Notes: generated by a model not told the origin, from the letters alone. 19,527 bases of DNA from an uncultured beta proteobacterium (GCA_903868285.1 CAIPUP010000097.1:1-19527); one strand, 5' to 3'. Numbered from the stretch's first letter, positions 7,676-14,906 are shown. Made by a program: numbers and translations.

Positions 7676-7716
7676 ATCCTAGGCGTGGTGGGTGGGCGCG
7701 GATTGATCCGCATCAA
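7676..7716 (-). promoter_or_regulatory. Candidate FNR/ANR-dependent promoter of the eRF1-like gene
   Basis: TTGATCCGCATCAA (7703-7716) is a perfect match to the FNR/ANR consensus TTGAT-N4-ATCAA. Reading leftward on the minus strand, 21 bases separate it from TAGGAT (7681-7676), a 4/6 match to the -10 hexamer. Transcription would begin near 7669, placing the box centre near -41, the class II activator position. The start codon lies about 32 bases further on. No similarly placed -10 is seen toward the HNH gene on the + strand. Confidence 0.72.
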
Positions 7717-7802
7717 AGGCGATGCATTGACTGGCGTAGGGGGGTTTTGGGGCACAATGCCCCATCAGCCAACACAGTTGCATAACAAGGCGAGGCGAGG
7801 TG

Positions 7803-8441
7803 ATGCAGGTCATGGCAGAGCGCAGCACACCACTGATACTGACGCTGGACAACCACGGTGTACCCAATCGCTGGATTACCTGGCAGCAGGCGTGTTTTTA
7901 TTACGCCCGTAATCTGGTGGCCTGGACCCTCGGCGAGCGTGCCTTCACCTTCTATGGCGGCCTGAGCCGTGCCACTGGCGAGCGCTCTTCCATCACCGCG
8001 CATTCCATCATCGCCATCAAGGGCCGCGCCATGGCCGGACGCGCTTTCAATCACATTCCGCCGCTGAGCAATCGCGAGCTGTTCCGGCGCGACCGCCAGA
8101 TGTGTGCCTACTGTGGCGACAGCTTCCATTTCCTGCGCCTGACGCGCGATCACATCAAGCCGGTGTCGCGTGGCGGGCTGGATACCTGGATGAACGTGGT
8201 CACCGCCTGTCGCCATTGCAATGGCGTCAAGCGCAACCGCACACCCGAGGAGTCGGGGGTGGAGTTGCGTTATGCCCCCTATGTGCCGAACAAGGCCGAG
8301 TACCTGATCCTGACCAATCGCAAGATTCTCTCGGACCAGATGGAGTTTCTCAGACAGCATGTCTCGGCCAGCAGCAGGGTGTTATTGCCTGCCGATTTAT
8401 CGTCAGACCTCGCCAGTGAGTTTGCTCGCTTGCCGGCCTGA
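7803..8441 (+). CDS. HNH endonuclease-family protein
   Basis: A 212-residue protein with a central HNH/McrA-like nuclease domain: CAYC (C101, C104), DHIKPVSRGG with D116-H117, N131 and CRHC (C136, C139), then NGVKRNRTPEE. The four cysteines form the structural zinc site, and H117 and N131 are the expected catalytic and scaffold positions. The first 90 residues (LDNHGVPNRWITWQQACFYYARN) form a conserved-looking region not attributable to a named domain. ATG 7803 was chosen with GAGG seven bases upstream; GTG 7800 and ATG 7812 are alternatives. Nothing restriction-like lies nearby, so a free-standing housekeeping HNH protein is more likely than a restriction enzyme. The DNA or RNA target is unknown. 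Confidence 0.82.
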   Translation: MQVMAERSTPLILTLDNHGVPNRWITWQQACFYYARNLVAWTLGERAFTFYGGLSRATGERSSITAHSIIAIKGRAMAGRAFNHIPPLSNRELFRRDRQMCAYCGDSFHFLRLTRDHIKPVSRGGLDTWMNVVTACRHCNGVKRNRTPEESGVELRYAPYVPNKAEYLILTNRKILSDQMEFLRQHVSASSRVLLPADLSSDLASEFARLPA

Positions 8442-8457
8442 GCCGGATCGGTTTTTT
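8433..8457 (+). terminator. Weak intrinsic terminator after the HNH gene
   Basis: CCGGC (8433-8437) pairs with GCCGG (8442-8446) across a CTGA loop that holds the stop codon. The T6 run starts only after ATCGG (five bases). The stem is short and the T tract is displaced, so termination is probably partial and the downstream DUF6352 gene may still be read through. Confidence 0.35.
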
Positions 8458-8473
8458 CTTTCGCAAGGCAGTT

Positions 8474-9532
8474 ATGCGCAATCCCCACGATTTTTGGCGT
8501 CATTCCGGTTTTCATTTGCTAGCGCGGCGCGAGGATGGCCGGCTGTGCGTGACCGAGGATTTTCTGCGTGCTTATCTGCTGCGCCCGGAGATACGCCCGG
8601 TGGAGGAATCCGGCCAGGGTGAATTGGCGCTGCATCAGCGTCTGATGGATGAACCGGATCTCGCGCTCGGTGACAGCGATCTTTCGGCTATCGAAGACGC
8701 CGACACCCGCGACAACTATCGGCTGTGGCTGCGCTTTCGTGATCGGTTGCTGGGCAGCGAAACCATCGAAGCCTGTTATCTCGGTTTGTTCGCGGGCAAG
8801 GGCGTGGATGTGCCGCCACTGTTTGTCGAGCAACTGGCGCATATCCTGGTGCGCAACGTGTTGCATGGGCTGAGCGATAGCGCCGAGGATGCCTTGCAGG
8901 TGCGTGCTGCCGAGCTGTTTTTCCGTGAGCAAAAAGCCACGCTGCGCGATGGCCAGGTGTTGCTGGCCGATGCCGAAACCATTGCCCAGCATGCCAGTGG
9001 TGCTGCTTATGGTTCGCTTGGCCGGTTGCTGGTGGAGGCGCAAACGCCCTTGGGTGGAGCCAGCCTTGATGTGCTCGATCTAGCCAATGCGGGTCGCTAC
9101 TGGGCGCGTGACGAGCGGCATGATTTCGTGATTGCGGCGCGCCATGATGCCGCGGCCATGGCAGCACTCTCTCGTGTGATCGAGAAATGGCTGGCGCATA
9201 TGGCGGGGGTGCAAGTCACAGTGCAGCCGGTGGCCGCCATCGAGGATGCCCACTGGAGTTGGCATATCGGACTGGATGTGGAGTCCAGCAGCCTGCTGGA
9301 TGCCTTGTGGCGCGGCGAGTCGGTGGAGCAGGGCCGCATGCGACGACTGGCGGTGCTGTTTCGCATGCAGTTCAACGATGCATCATTGATGCGGCCGGCA
9401 GTCGCCGGTAAGCCGGTGTATCTGGCGCTCTCGATGGATGAACAGGAACAAGTGCGCTTCAAGCCACAGAATCTGTTGATCAATCTGCCATTGATCAAGC
9501 CGTTGATCCATGTTGCGACAGCGCCGGCATGA
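8474..9532 (+). CDS. DUF6352 family protein (function unknown)
   Basis: A 352-residue, soluble, helix-rich protein with no signal peptide or membrane segment. The N-terminus, NPHDFWRHSGFHLLARREDGRLCVTEDFLRAYLLRPEIRPV, and the following RDNYRLWLRFRDRLLGSETIEACYLGLF stretch match what I recognise as the DUF6352 family of Burkholderiales; no catalytic motif can be named. Residues 310-345 (PVYLALSMDEQEQVRFKPQNLLINLPLIKPLIH) form a conserved-looking C-terminal strand-rich tail. The start ATG at 8474 follows AAGG by five bases. It lies 32 bp after the HNH gene and 23 bp before accA on the same strand, so it may be co-transcribed with accA-tilS. Confidence 0.65.
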   Translation: MRNPHDFWRHSGFHLLARREDGRLCVTEDFLRAYLLRPEIRPVEESGQGELALHQRLMDEPDLALGDSDLSAIEDADTRDNYRLWLRFRDRLLGSETIEACYLGLFAGKGVDVPPLFVEQLAHILVRNVLHGLSDSAEDALQVRAAELFFREQKATLRDGQVLLADAETIAQHASGAAYGSLGRLLVEAQTPLGGASLDVLDLANAGRYWARDERHDFVIAARHDAAAMAALSRVIEKWLAHMAGVQVTVQPVAAIEDAHWSWHIGLDVESSSLLDALWRGESVEQGRMRRLAVLFRMQFNDASLMRPAVAGKPVYLALSMDEQEQVRFKPQNLLINLPLIKPLIHVATAPA

Positions 9533-9555
9533 GATGCATGCACTAGAATCACACC

Positions 9556-10527
9556 ATGGCTAAGACAACTTTCCTGGATTTTGAACAACCGATCGCCGAA
9601 CTCGAAGGCAAGATCGAAGAGCTGCGCTTTGTGCAGGATGACTCGGCGGTGGATATCTCCGACGAGATCAGCCGCTTGCAGAAAAAAAGTCAGACCCTCA
9701 CTCGCGACATCTACGCCAAGCTCACGCCCTGGCAGGTGGCGCTGGTGGCGCGTCATCCGCAGCGGCCCTACACCCTCGATTACGTCGCCATGGCCTTCAC
9801 CGATTTCGAAGAGCTGCATGGTGATCGCTCGTTTGCCGATGATCTGTCCATCGTTGGTGGATTGGCGCGCTTCAATGATCAGACCGTGATGGTGATCGGG
9901 CATCAGAAGGGGCGCGATACGCGCGAGAAAATCCTGCGCAATTTCGGCATGCCGCGTCCGGAAGGGTACCGCAAGGCGCTGCGCATGATGCGCTTGGCGG
10001 AAAAGTTCGGTATCCCGGTGGTGACTTTCATCGATACCCCCGGCGCTTACCCCGGCATCGGTGCCGAGGAGCGCGGCCAGTCCGAAGCCATTGGTCACAA
10101 CCTGTACGTCATGGCCGAGTTGAAAGTACCCATTGTTTGCACCGTGATCGGCGAGGGTGGCTCGGGTGGTGCGCTGGCCATTGCAGTGGGTGATCAGTTG
10201 AACATGCTGCAGTACTCGACCTACTCGGTGATTTCCCCCGAAGGCTGTGCCTCCATTCTGTGGAAGAGCGCAAGCAAGGCGCCCGAGGCGGCCGAGACCC
10301 TGGGCATCACTGCGCCGCGCTTGAAGTCGCTCGGTCTGATCGACCGTGTGATCAACGAACCGGTGGGTGGTGCGCATCGTGATCCGGCGGCGGCGGCGCA
10401 GTCGGTGAAAAAGGCCATTGCCGAGGCATTGAAGCAACTGGCTGACAAGAGCCCGGACGAATTGGTCGAGCAGCGCTTCGAGCGTCTGATGGGCTATGGC
10501 AAGTTCCGGGAAACCGAACCCGGCTGA
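9556..10527 (+). CDS. accA: Acetyl-CoA carboxylase carboxyltransferase subunit alpha
   Basis: AccA, 323 residues (E. coli 319). With AccD it transfers carboxyl from carboxybiotin to acetyl-CoA, giving malonyl-CoA for fatty-acid synthesis. The protein begins TFLDFEQPIAELEGKIEELR, followed by a coiled helical hairpin and then the crotonase-like core: ELHGDRSFADD, FGMPRPEGYRKALRMM, FIDTPGAYPGIGAEERGQSEAI, GEGGSGGALAI and the YSVISPEGCASILWK loop. All are intact. The ATG at 9556 has no clear Shine-Dalgarno site (TAGAATCACACC precedes it), so initiation may be weak or coupled to the upstream gene. tilS begins inside or just after its 3' end. This accA-tilS pairing is common in betaproteobacteria. 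Confidence 0.97.
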   Translation: MAKTTFLDFEQPIAELEGKIEELRFVQDDSAVDISDEISRLQKKSQTLTRDIYAKLTPWQVALVARHPQRPYTLDYVAMAFTDFEELHGDRSFADDLSIVGGLARFNDQTVMVIGHQKGRDTREKILRNFGMPRPEGYRKALRMMRLAEKFGIPVVTFIDTPGAYPGIGAEERGQSEAIGHNLYVMAELKVPIVCTVIGEGGSGGALAIAVGDQLNMLQYSTYSVISPEGCASILWKSASKAPEAAETLGITAPRLKSLGLIDRVINEPVGGAHRDPAAAAQSVKKAIAEALKQLADKSPDELVEQRFERLMGYGKFRETEPG

Positions 10528-12010
10528 GTCGGGCGTGGCGCGGCCGTTGCTGACGCTACCGCAGGCCGTCCGCAACTCGCTCCGGTCCTATTTCCCCGCC
10601 ACCGGGGTCGGCACAGTGCCGCTGTTGCTGGGCTACTCCGGTGGTATCGATTCCACGGTGTTGCTGCATGTCCTGGCGCAGCTGGCGACAGAAATGCCGC
10701 TGCGTCTGCATGCGGTGCATGTGCATCACGGACTGAGCCCGAATGCCGATGCCTGGGTCAGCGCCTGCGAGGCGCAATGCCAGTCATTGCAGGTTCCGCT
10801 GCAGGTGATGCGGGTCGATCTCGCACCGCATCGTGCGCTTGGGGTGGAGGGCGCGGCGCGGGCGGCCCGTTATGCCGCGTTTTCCAATGCTGCGCGAGCA
10901 ATCGACTGTCGCCTGTTGCTGCTGGCGCAGCATCGCGATGATCAGGCCGAGACCTTGCTCACCCAGTTGCTGCGTGGTGCTGGTGTGGCCGGACTGGCGG
11001 CCATGCCGCTGGCGCGTCGCCTGGGCGAACTGGACATTCTGCGGCCGCTGCTGCACAACACGCGTGCCGATATCGAAGCCTGGGCGCGTCAGCACCGGCT
11101 GCGCTGGATCGAGGACGAATCCAACCAGGACCAGCATCGTCGACGCAATTTCCTGCGGCATGCGGTGTTGCCGCGTCTGGAGCAGGCCTCGCCGGCAGCC
11201 TCGGCCAACATCGCCCGCAGCGCCGGCCATCTGGCGCAGGCGGCGCAACTGCTGTCGGTGATGGCGCGCGAAGATTTACAGCGCCTCGCGGGACACACGG
11301 CATCGATGCCGGCGACAGCGCCGCAGGCGCGCCCCATCGCAGCACCGCAGGCGCTTCCCATCGCAGCGCTGCTGGCGCTGGGTGAGCTGCGCGCAGCCAA
11401 CGTGCTGCGGGAGTGGTGCGTCTGGCATGGCGCGCCACAGCTCTCGACTGCGCGTATGGCCGAGCTGTTGCGGCAGATGGCGACGCCGCGCGGTGATGCC
11501 AGCCCCTTGTTGCAGATGCCCGGCTGGCGCTTTCGGAGGTATCGTAACCTATTGTTTTTATTGAATAATTTATCAGACCTTCCAGTGCTTCCCGGAGCCT
11601 GGTCGCGGCCTTGGCAAATGCCTGCGCGCGGTGATGCGGTGTCGCCGCAACACTGGTCCGAACTGGGCGGCTGGCTGGTGCCGCAGTGGTCTGTCGGTGA
11701 GGGGCTGTCCTTGGCGCGTCTGGCCGTGGCGCTCGCGGACGCTGCGCTGCACTGGCGTTTGCGTCGTGGCGGAGAGCGCATTCGGCTCAGTGCCGCGCAG
11801 CCGAGCCAGACCCTGGGCAATCTGTGGCAAGCCCGGGGTCTGCCACCCTGGCAGCGGCAGCGGCTGCCCTTGCTGTGGTGTGGCGACACCTTGCTGGCGG
11901 TGCCGGGCCTGGGTTACGCGGCGGACTGGCGGGCGCAACCGGGGGAGGCCGGGCTGTCCTTGCAGTGGCGCTTCAGTCGGCCGGACGATCCGCTAGCACC
12001 AGTCGTTTGA
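10496..12010 (+). CDS. tilS: tRNA(Ile)-lysidine synthase
   Basis: TilS ligates lysine to C34 of tRNA-Ile(CAU), turning an AUG-reading anticodon into an AUA-reading one. The PP-loop SGGIDS is at 48-53, VHVHHGLSPNAD follows, then AQHRDDQAETLLTQLLRGAG, and IEDESNQDQHRRRNFLRH, which is the family signature. The C-terminal domain has RRGGERIRL and a NLWQARGLPPWQRQRLPLLW segment with the GLGY end. At 504 residues it is on the long side. ATG 10496 gives a 32-bp overlap with accA; GTG 10535, just after the accA stop, is an equally plausible start and neither has a strong ribosome site. A tandem repeat lies at 11318-11365. The last 38 bp overlap the convergent kinase gene. Confidence 0.93.
   Translation: MASSGKPNPAESGVARPLLTLPQAVRNSLRSYFPATGVGTVPLLLGYSGGIDSTVLLHVLAQLATEMPLRLHAVHVHHGLSPNADAWVSACEAQCQSLQVPLQVMRVDLAPHRALGVEGAARAARYAAFSNAARAIDCRLLLLAQHRDDQAETLLTQLLRGAGVAGLAAMPLARRLGELDILRPLLHNTRADIEAWARQHRLRWIEDESNQDQHRRRNFLRHAVLPRLEQASPAASANIARSAGHLAQAAQLLSVMAREDLQRLAGHTASMPATAPQARPIAAPQALPIAALLALGELRAANVLREWCVWHGAPQLSTARMAELLRQMATPRGDASPLLQMPGWRFRRYRNLLFLLNNLSDLPVLPGAWSRPWQMPARGDAVSPQHWSELGGWLVPQWSVGEGLSLARLAVALADAALHWRLRRGGERIRLSAAQPSQTLGNLWQARGLPPWQRQRLPLLWCGDTLLAVPGLGYAADWRAQPGEAGLSLQWRFSRPDDPLAPVV
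11318..11365 (+). repeat. 24-bp tandem duplication inside tilS
   Basis: Two adjacent 24-bp units (11318-11341 and 11342-11365) differ at three positions and encode APQARPIA and APQALPIA. They sit in an Ala/Pro-rich linker between the N-terminal catalytic half and the C-terminal half of TilS. Confidence 0.85.
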
Positions 12011-13409
12011 GCTGCAGCCGTACCAGCAGGCCACGGCCACTGGCGGGGGTGAGCAGGGCGAGCGTGGCCTGATGGCGTCGGGCAATTTCCGCCACGATGG
12101 CCAGGCCCAGTCCCGAGCCATCACCCGGTGTGCCGGGGCGGCGATAGAAGCGCTCCAACACCTGTGGACGATCCGCTTCCGGGATGCCCGGTCCATCGTC
12201 CTCGACCTCCAGGACTACCAGCTCGTCTTCGCTGCGGGTGCGCACCGTGACCTTGCCGCTGGTGCCTTCGTCGGTTGCCACTGTTGAGTTGTCCGGGCTC
12301 GGTTGCTTGCCATAGGCCAGCGCGTTGTCCAGCAGGTTCGCCAGCAGCTCGCGCAGCAGTAGTGGATCGCCGATGGTCCAGGCGTGTTCCAGTTCGAAAC
12401 CCAGGTCAATGTTCTGCGCCAGCGCGCGCGGCACCCATTGCTGTGCCGCCTGACTGCCCAGGGCATGCAGGTCCAGTGGCTGGCGCTCGATCGCATGCAG
12501 ATCGCCCGGCTCGGCCCGCGCCAGGGTCAGTAGCTGATTGATCAGGTGACTGGTGCGACGCGTCTCCGAGGCAATCATGTCGAGCAGGTCGCGCAGCTCG
12601 GGGGGTGCTTCGCGCCGGCGCGCCAGTTCGCTATGCGTGGCCAGGCCGGCGATGGGAGTGCGCAGCTGATGCGCGGCGTTCTCGATGAAACGCTGCTGGT
12701 TGTCGATGGCCGCCTGCATGCGCGAGAACAGTTGGTTCAGTGTTTGAACCAAAGGCCGGATTTCACCTGGCTTGTTGCCTTCGGACACTGGCGCCAGATC
12801 ACGCGGTGAGCGCGAGGCGATCTCGTCACGCAGGTCATCCAGCGGCTGCAGCACGCGGCGGATGCCGAACCAGGAAAACAGGAACGCCGCCAGCGCCAGC
12901 AGCGTGGCTGGAATACCGGTGGCGATCAGCATGTCCTTCACCAGCCGGTCGCGTTTGACATAGGTTTCGGCCACCAACACCAGGATCGGCACCTCGGCAC
13001 TGCCGGCGCGCAGCGCTGCTACCCGCACCGGACGATCATCCACCAGCGAGTCGTAGAACAAATGCTGGTGCAGCACCGGCAGCGCTGGGGGTGGCGTAAT
13101 GCGGCCATTGCCGACGGCATGCGAGCCGTCGCTCGCGAGTACTTCGAAAAACAGTCGGTCGGCGGCGTCGACGCGCAGGACTTCCAGCGCAATGGGGGGC
13201 AGCTCGAAGCGCAGCGTGCCGTCCTGCACCATGACGTTGTTGGCGATTGCCAGTGCCGGATCGAGCAGCTGACTGTCATAGGCATCGTTGGCCGTGTCCA
13301 GTGCAATCAGCCAGGTGGCGGCAAGGCTTGCCACCAGTAGCATCACCAGCGGCAACACCACCCAGCGCGTGAGCAGCTGGCGCAGGCTTGAGTGGCGTTG
13401 CGGGTTCAT
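11973..13409 (-). CDS. Sensor histidine kinase, TctE/QseC-like
   Basis: Inner-membrane two-component sensor of 478 residues. TM1 is about 18-37 and TM2 about 159-181, bracketing a periplasmic domain of roughly 120 residues. That domain has the 2CSK_N pattern of TctE-type kinases (ANDAYDSQLLDPALAIANNV, then FELPPIALEVLR and LFFEVL). A HAMP-like linker follows, then the H box FIENAAHQLRTPI with phospho-acceptor H247, N box ELLANLLDNALAYG (N362), G1 EDDGPGIP and G2 GDGSGLGLAI. The start ATG at 13409 is one base after the response-regulator stop, so translation is coupled. An acidic Ser/Thr-rich loop (about 371-385) sits between the N and G1 boxes. TctE relatives sense tricarboxylates; the ligand here is unknown. 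The 3' end overlaps tilS by 38 bp. Confidence 0.93.
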   Translation of the reverse strand: MNPQRHSSLRQLLTRWVVLPLVMLLVASLAATWLIALDTANDAYDSQLLDPALAIANNVMVQDGTLRFELPPIALEVLRVDAADRLFFEVLASDGSHAVGNGRITPPPALPVLHQHLFYDSLVDDRPVRVAALRAGSAEVPILVLVAETYVKRDRLVKDMLIATGIPATLLALAAFLFSWFGIRRVLQPLDDLRDEIASRSPRDLAPVSEGNKPGEIRPLVQTLNQLFSRMQAAIDNQQRFIENAAHQLRTPIAGLATHSELARRREAPPELRDLLDMIASETRRTSHLINQLLTLARAEPGDLHAIERQPLDLHALGSQAAQQWVPRALAQNIDLGFELEHAWTIGDPLLLRELLANLLDNALAYGKQPSPDNSTVATDEGTSGKVTVRTRSEDELVVLEVEDDGPGIPEADRPQVLERFYRRPGTPGDGSGLGLAIVAEIARRHQATLALLTPASGRGLLVRLQLKRLVLADRPAD

Positions 13410-13410
13410 T

Positions 13411-14082
13411 TCAGCGCGCTGGCTCTTCAACGACATAGCCAAAGCCGCGCACGGTGCGGATGCGAATACCGGCCGATTGCAGCTTGGCGCGAAGGCGCGA
13501 GATGTAGACCTCGATGGCGTTGTGCGTGAGCGAGTCATCCCAGCTGCACAGTGCCTGCAGCATCTGCTCCTTGGACACCACCTGCCCGGCGCGGGTCAGC
13601 AGATATTCCAGCACGCCCCATTCGCGCGGGGTGAGCTCGAGTTCTTCCTCGCCGACACAGGCGCGGCGCGATACGGTATCCACCGACAGCCGGCCGATTT
13701 GCAGTTGCGGGCTGCGCTCGTTGCGGTTGCGCCGGATCAGGGCCCGCACCCGCGCCTCGAACTCCGGCAGCGAGAACGGCTTGGTGACGTAGTCGTCCGC
13801 ACCCAGGTCCAGGCCTTTGATGCGGTCCTGTTCAGCATCGCGCGCGGTCAACATCAGGATGCTGCCTTGATGCTGATTGCGGCGCAGCTGGCGCAGTACC
13901 TCGAAACCGTCAATGCCGGGCAGGGATACATCCAGCACGATCAGGTCGTAGTGTTCCTCGGCTGCGGCACGCAGCGCCAGTTCGCCGTCCGGGGCGTGAT
14001 CGACGGCATAGCCGTTTTCGCGCAGTGTGCGCATCAGGCCATCGGCCAGGGCCTTGTCATCTTCGACCAGTAAAACACGCAT
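13411..14082 (-). CDS. OmpR-family response regulator
   Basis: A 223-residue DNA-binding response regulator. The receiver domain (1-115) has the acidic pair EDD (7-9), phospho-acceptor D51 in VLDVSLPG, T79 in MLTARD and K101 in TKPFS. The winged-helix OmpR/PhoB effector domain (about 128-220) carries ELTPREWGVLEYLL, the recognition helix region LTHNAIEVYISRLRAKL and the wing IRTVRGFGYV. The chosen ATG at 14080-14082 follows GGAGGGAA by eight bases, a strong site, and begins MRVLLVEDD as expected; the frame extends upstream without a site. It is the first gene of the pair with the kinase. Its leader contains a terminator-like hairpin and the intergenic region has 11-bp-periodic repeats that could be its own binding site. 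Confidence 0.95.
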   Translation of the reverse strand: MRVLLVEDDKALADGLMRTLRENGYAVDHAPDGELALRAAAEEHYDLIVLDVSLPGIDGFEVLRQLRRNQHQGSILMLTARDAEQDRIKGLDLGADDYVTKPFSLPEFEARVRALIRRNRNERSPQLQIGRLSVDTVSRRACVGEEELELTPREWGVLEYLLTRAGQVVSKEQMLQALCSWDDSLTHNAIEVYISRLRAKLQSAGIRIRTVRGFGYVVEEPAR

Positions 14083-14167
14083 GGGAGAGTTCCCTCCTGG
14101 GGGCGTTGGCTGCACGGCGGCGGGGGCGTCGGTCCGAGGCCACACAGCATGCAGCAAATTCAGGACG

Positions 14168-14198
14168 AAAAAAAACGTGGGAATCAGGGATTCCCACG
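14168..14198 (-). terminator. Intrinsic terminator in the leader of the two-component operon, or 3' end of a small RNA
   Basis: A perfect 10-bp stem, CGTGGGAATC (14176-14185) and GATTCCCACG (14189-14198), has a 3-base loop. On the minus strand it is followed directly by eight T (the A run at 14168-14175). The form is that of a classic Rho-independent terminator. It lies 86 bp upstream of the response-regulator start and reads in the same direction. The only upstream gene, ndk, runs the other way, so this hairpin does not end any annotated gene. Confidence 0.8.
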
Positions 14199-14298
14199 CC
14201 AGAGAGGAGGAAAGAGACTACGGCCGAAGTTTAATTACGCCGCCTTTCAGTAACCTGACCGAAATCAGTCTCAATGGTTTTAGCCGCTTTTGGTCGGG

Positions 14299-14319
14299 CG
14301 CGGATTCAACGCGGATTCA
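14299..14319. repeat. Direct repeat CGCGGATTCA with 11-bp period, possible response-regulator operator
   Basis: Two identical 10-bp copies (14299-14308 and 14310-14319) lie one helical turn apart. OmpR-family regulators commonly bind such tandem half-sites. ATTCA recurs twice more in ATTCACTG at 14351 and 14372, 21 bp apart. Binding by the adjacent regulator is inference. Confidence 0.45.
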
Positions 14320-14377
14320 TGCCGGTCAGCGCTGCGCAGCGGCTGCATTGATTCACTGCACCATTGCCACAATTCAC

Positions 14378-14386
14378 TGTTAAAAT
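14378..14386 (+). promoter_or_regulatory. ndk: Extended -10 promoter element for ndk
   Basis: TGTTAAAAT supplies the TGn extension and a TAAAAT hexamer (5/6 to consensus). The -35 region at the proper distance (GCACCA) is poor, as is common with extended -10 promoters. Transcription would begin near 14393, giving a leader of about 80 bases. Confidence 0.5.
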
Positions 14387-14474
14387 AGAAAGTTAGCGAA
14401 TTTTCTTGTCACGTTTTCTTGCCGAGTTTTTGCCCGAGTTTGCTTTATCCAACCCTGAATCATCGGAGATTTCC

Positions 14475-14900
14475 ATGTCTGTAGAACGCACCCTGTCGAT
14501 CATCAAGCCGGATGCCGTAGCCAAAAACGTGATCGGCCAGATTTACAGCCGCTTCGAAGGCGCTGGCCTGAAGGTCATCGCGGCCCGCATGATGCATCTT
14601 TCCGAGCGTCAGGCCGAAGCTTTCTACGCCGTACACAAAGCCCGCCCGTTTTTCCGTGACCTGGTGAGCTTCATGGTGTCGGGTCCGGTCATGATCCAGG
14701 TGCTCGAAGGCGAGGGCGCGATTGCCAAAAACCGCGACCTCATGGGCGCCACCGATCCGAAAAAGGCCGAAAAGGGCAGCATTCGCGCTGATTTCGCGGA
14801 TTCCATCGACGCCAACGCTGTGCATGGCTCGGATGGCGCCGAGACGGCCGCGCAGGAAATCGCCTTTTTCTTCCCCTCGCTTGAGGTCTACTCGCGCTGA
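14475..14900 (+). CDS. ndk: Nucleoside diphosphate kinase
   Basis: Ndk, 141 residues, the standard bacterial length. It moves the gamma-phosphate of ATP to NDPs through a phosphohistidine, balancing NTP and dNTP pools in the cytosol. ERTLSIIKPDAV opens the protein. The KARPFFRDLVSFMVSGPV stretch (55-72) and GATDPKKAEKGSIRADF (91-107) follow, and the active-site H117 is in NAVHGSDG (114-121). The ATG at 14475 follows GGAGAT by four bases; the longer frame from 14406 is not needed. It is the first gene of the conserved ndk-rlmN-pilF-rodZ-ispG-hisS block and appears to have its own promoter. Confidence 0.97.
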   Translation: MSVERTLSIIKPDAVAKNVIGQIYSRFEGAGLKVIAARMMHLSERQAEAFYAVHKARPFFRDLVSFMVSGPVMIQVLEGEGAIAKNRDLMGATDPKKAEKGSIRADFADSIDANAVHGSDGAETAAQEIAFFFPSLEVYSR

Positions 14901-14906
14901 GCGCCT

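Larger units (their letters stand above)
14083..14474. other. Intergenic region between the response regulator and ndk
   Basis: A 392-bp stretch without a supportable protein gene. From left to right it holds the response-regulator ribosome site (14090-14097), a GC-rich block, a minus-strand terminator hairpin (14168-14198), and a purine tract on the + strand (14201-14217, pyrimidine on the minus strand). Then come the CGCGGATTCA direct repeats (14299-14319), the perfect 10-bp palindrome GCTGCGCAGC (14331-14340), two ATTCACTG copies (14351-14358 and 14372-14379), the ndk extended -10 and an AT-rich ndk leader. Small + strand frames at 14025-14383 are not credible genes. Confidence 0.7.

Noticed and set aside
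7749..7763. Perfect hairpin GGGGCA-CAA-TGCCCC upstream of the HNH gene
   Set aside because: No T tract follows on either strand, so it is not an intrinsic terminator. It may be an operator, but nothing identifies a regulator.
9478..9500. Two TTGATCAA palindromes near the end of the DUF6352 gene
   Set aside because: They resemble FNR half-sites but lack the N4 spacing, and they encode LINLPLIKPLI in frame.
9544..9549. TAGAAT as a -10 box immediately before accA
   Set aside because: No -35 at a usual distance (TTGCGA is 25 bases away), and the start would fall on the ATG, requiring leaderless translation.
9097..10575. 492-codon open frame antisense to DUF6352 and accA
   Set aside because: It mirrors two well-supported genes. 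Long antisense frames are expected in GC-rich coding DNA, and the translation shows no family motifs.
13410..13538. Upstream extension of the histidine kinase frame
   Set aside because: It lies entirely within the response-regulator gene in another frame. The ATG at 13409 is followed by a typical membrane-kinase N-terminus.
14027..14383. 118-codon + strand frame across the ndk upstream region
   Set aside because: It runs through the response-regulator start, the terminator hairpin and the ndk promoter, with no ribosome site and no homology pattern.
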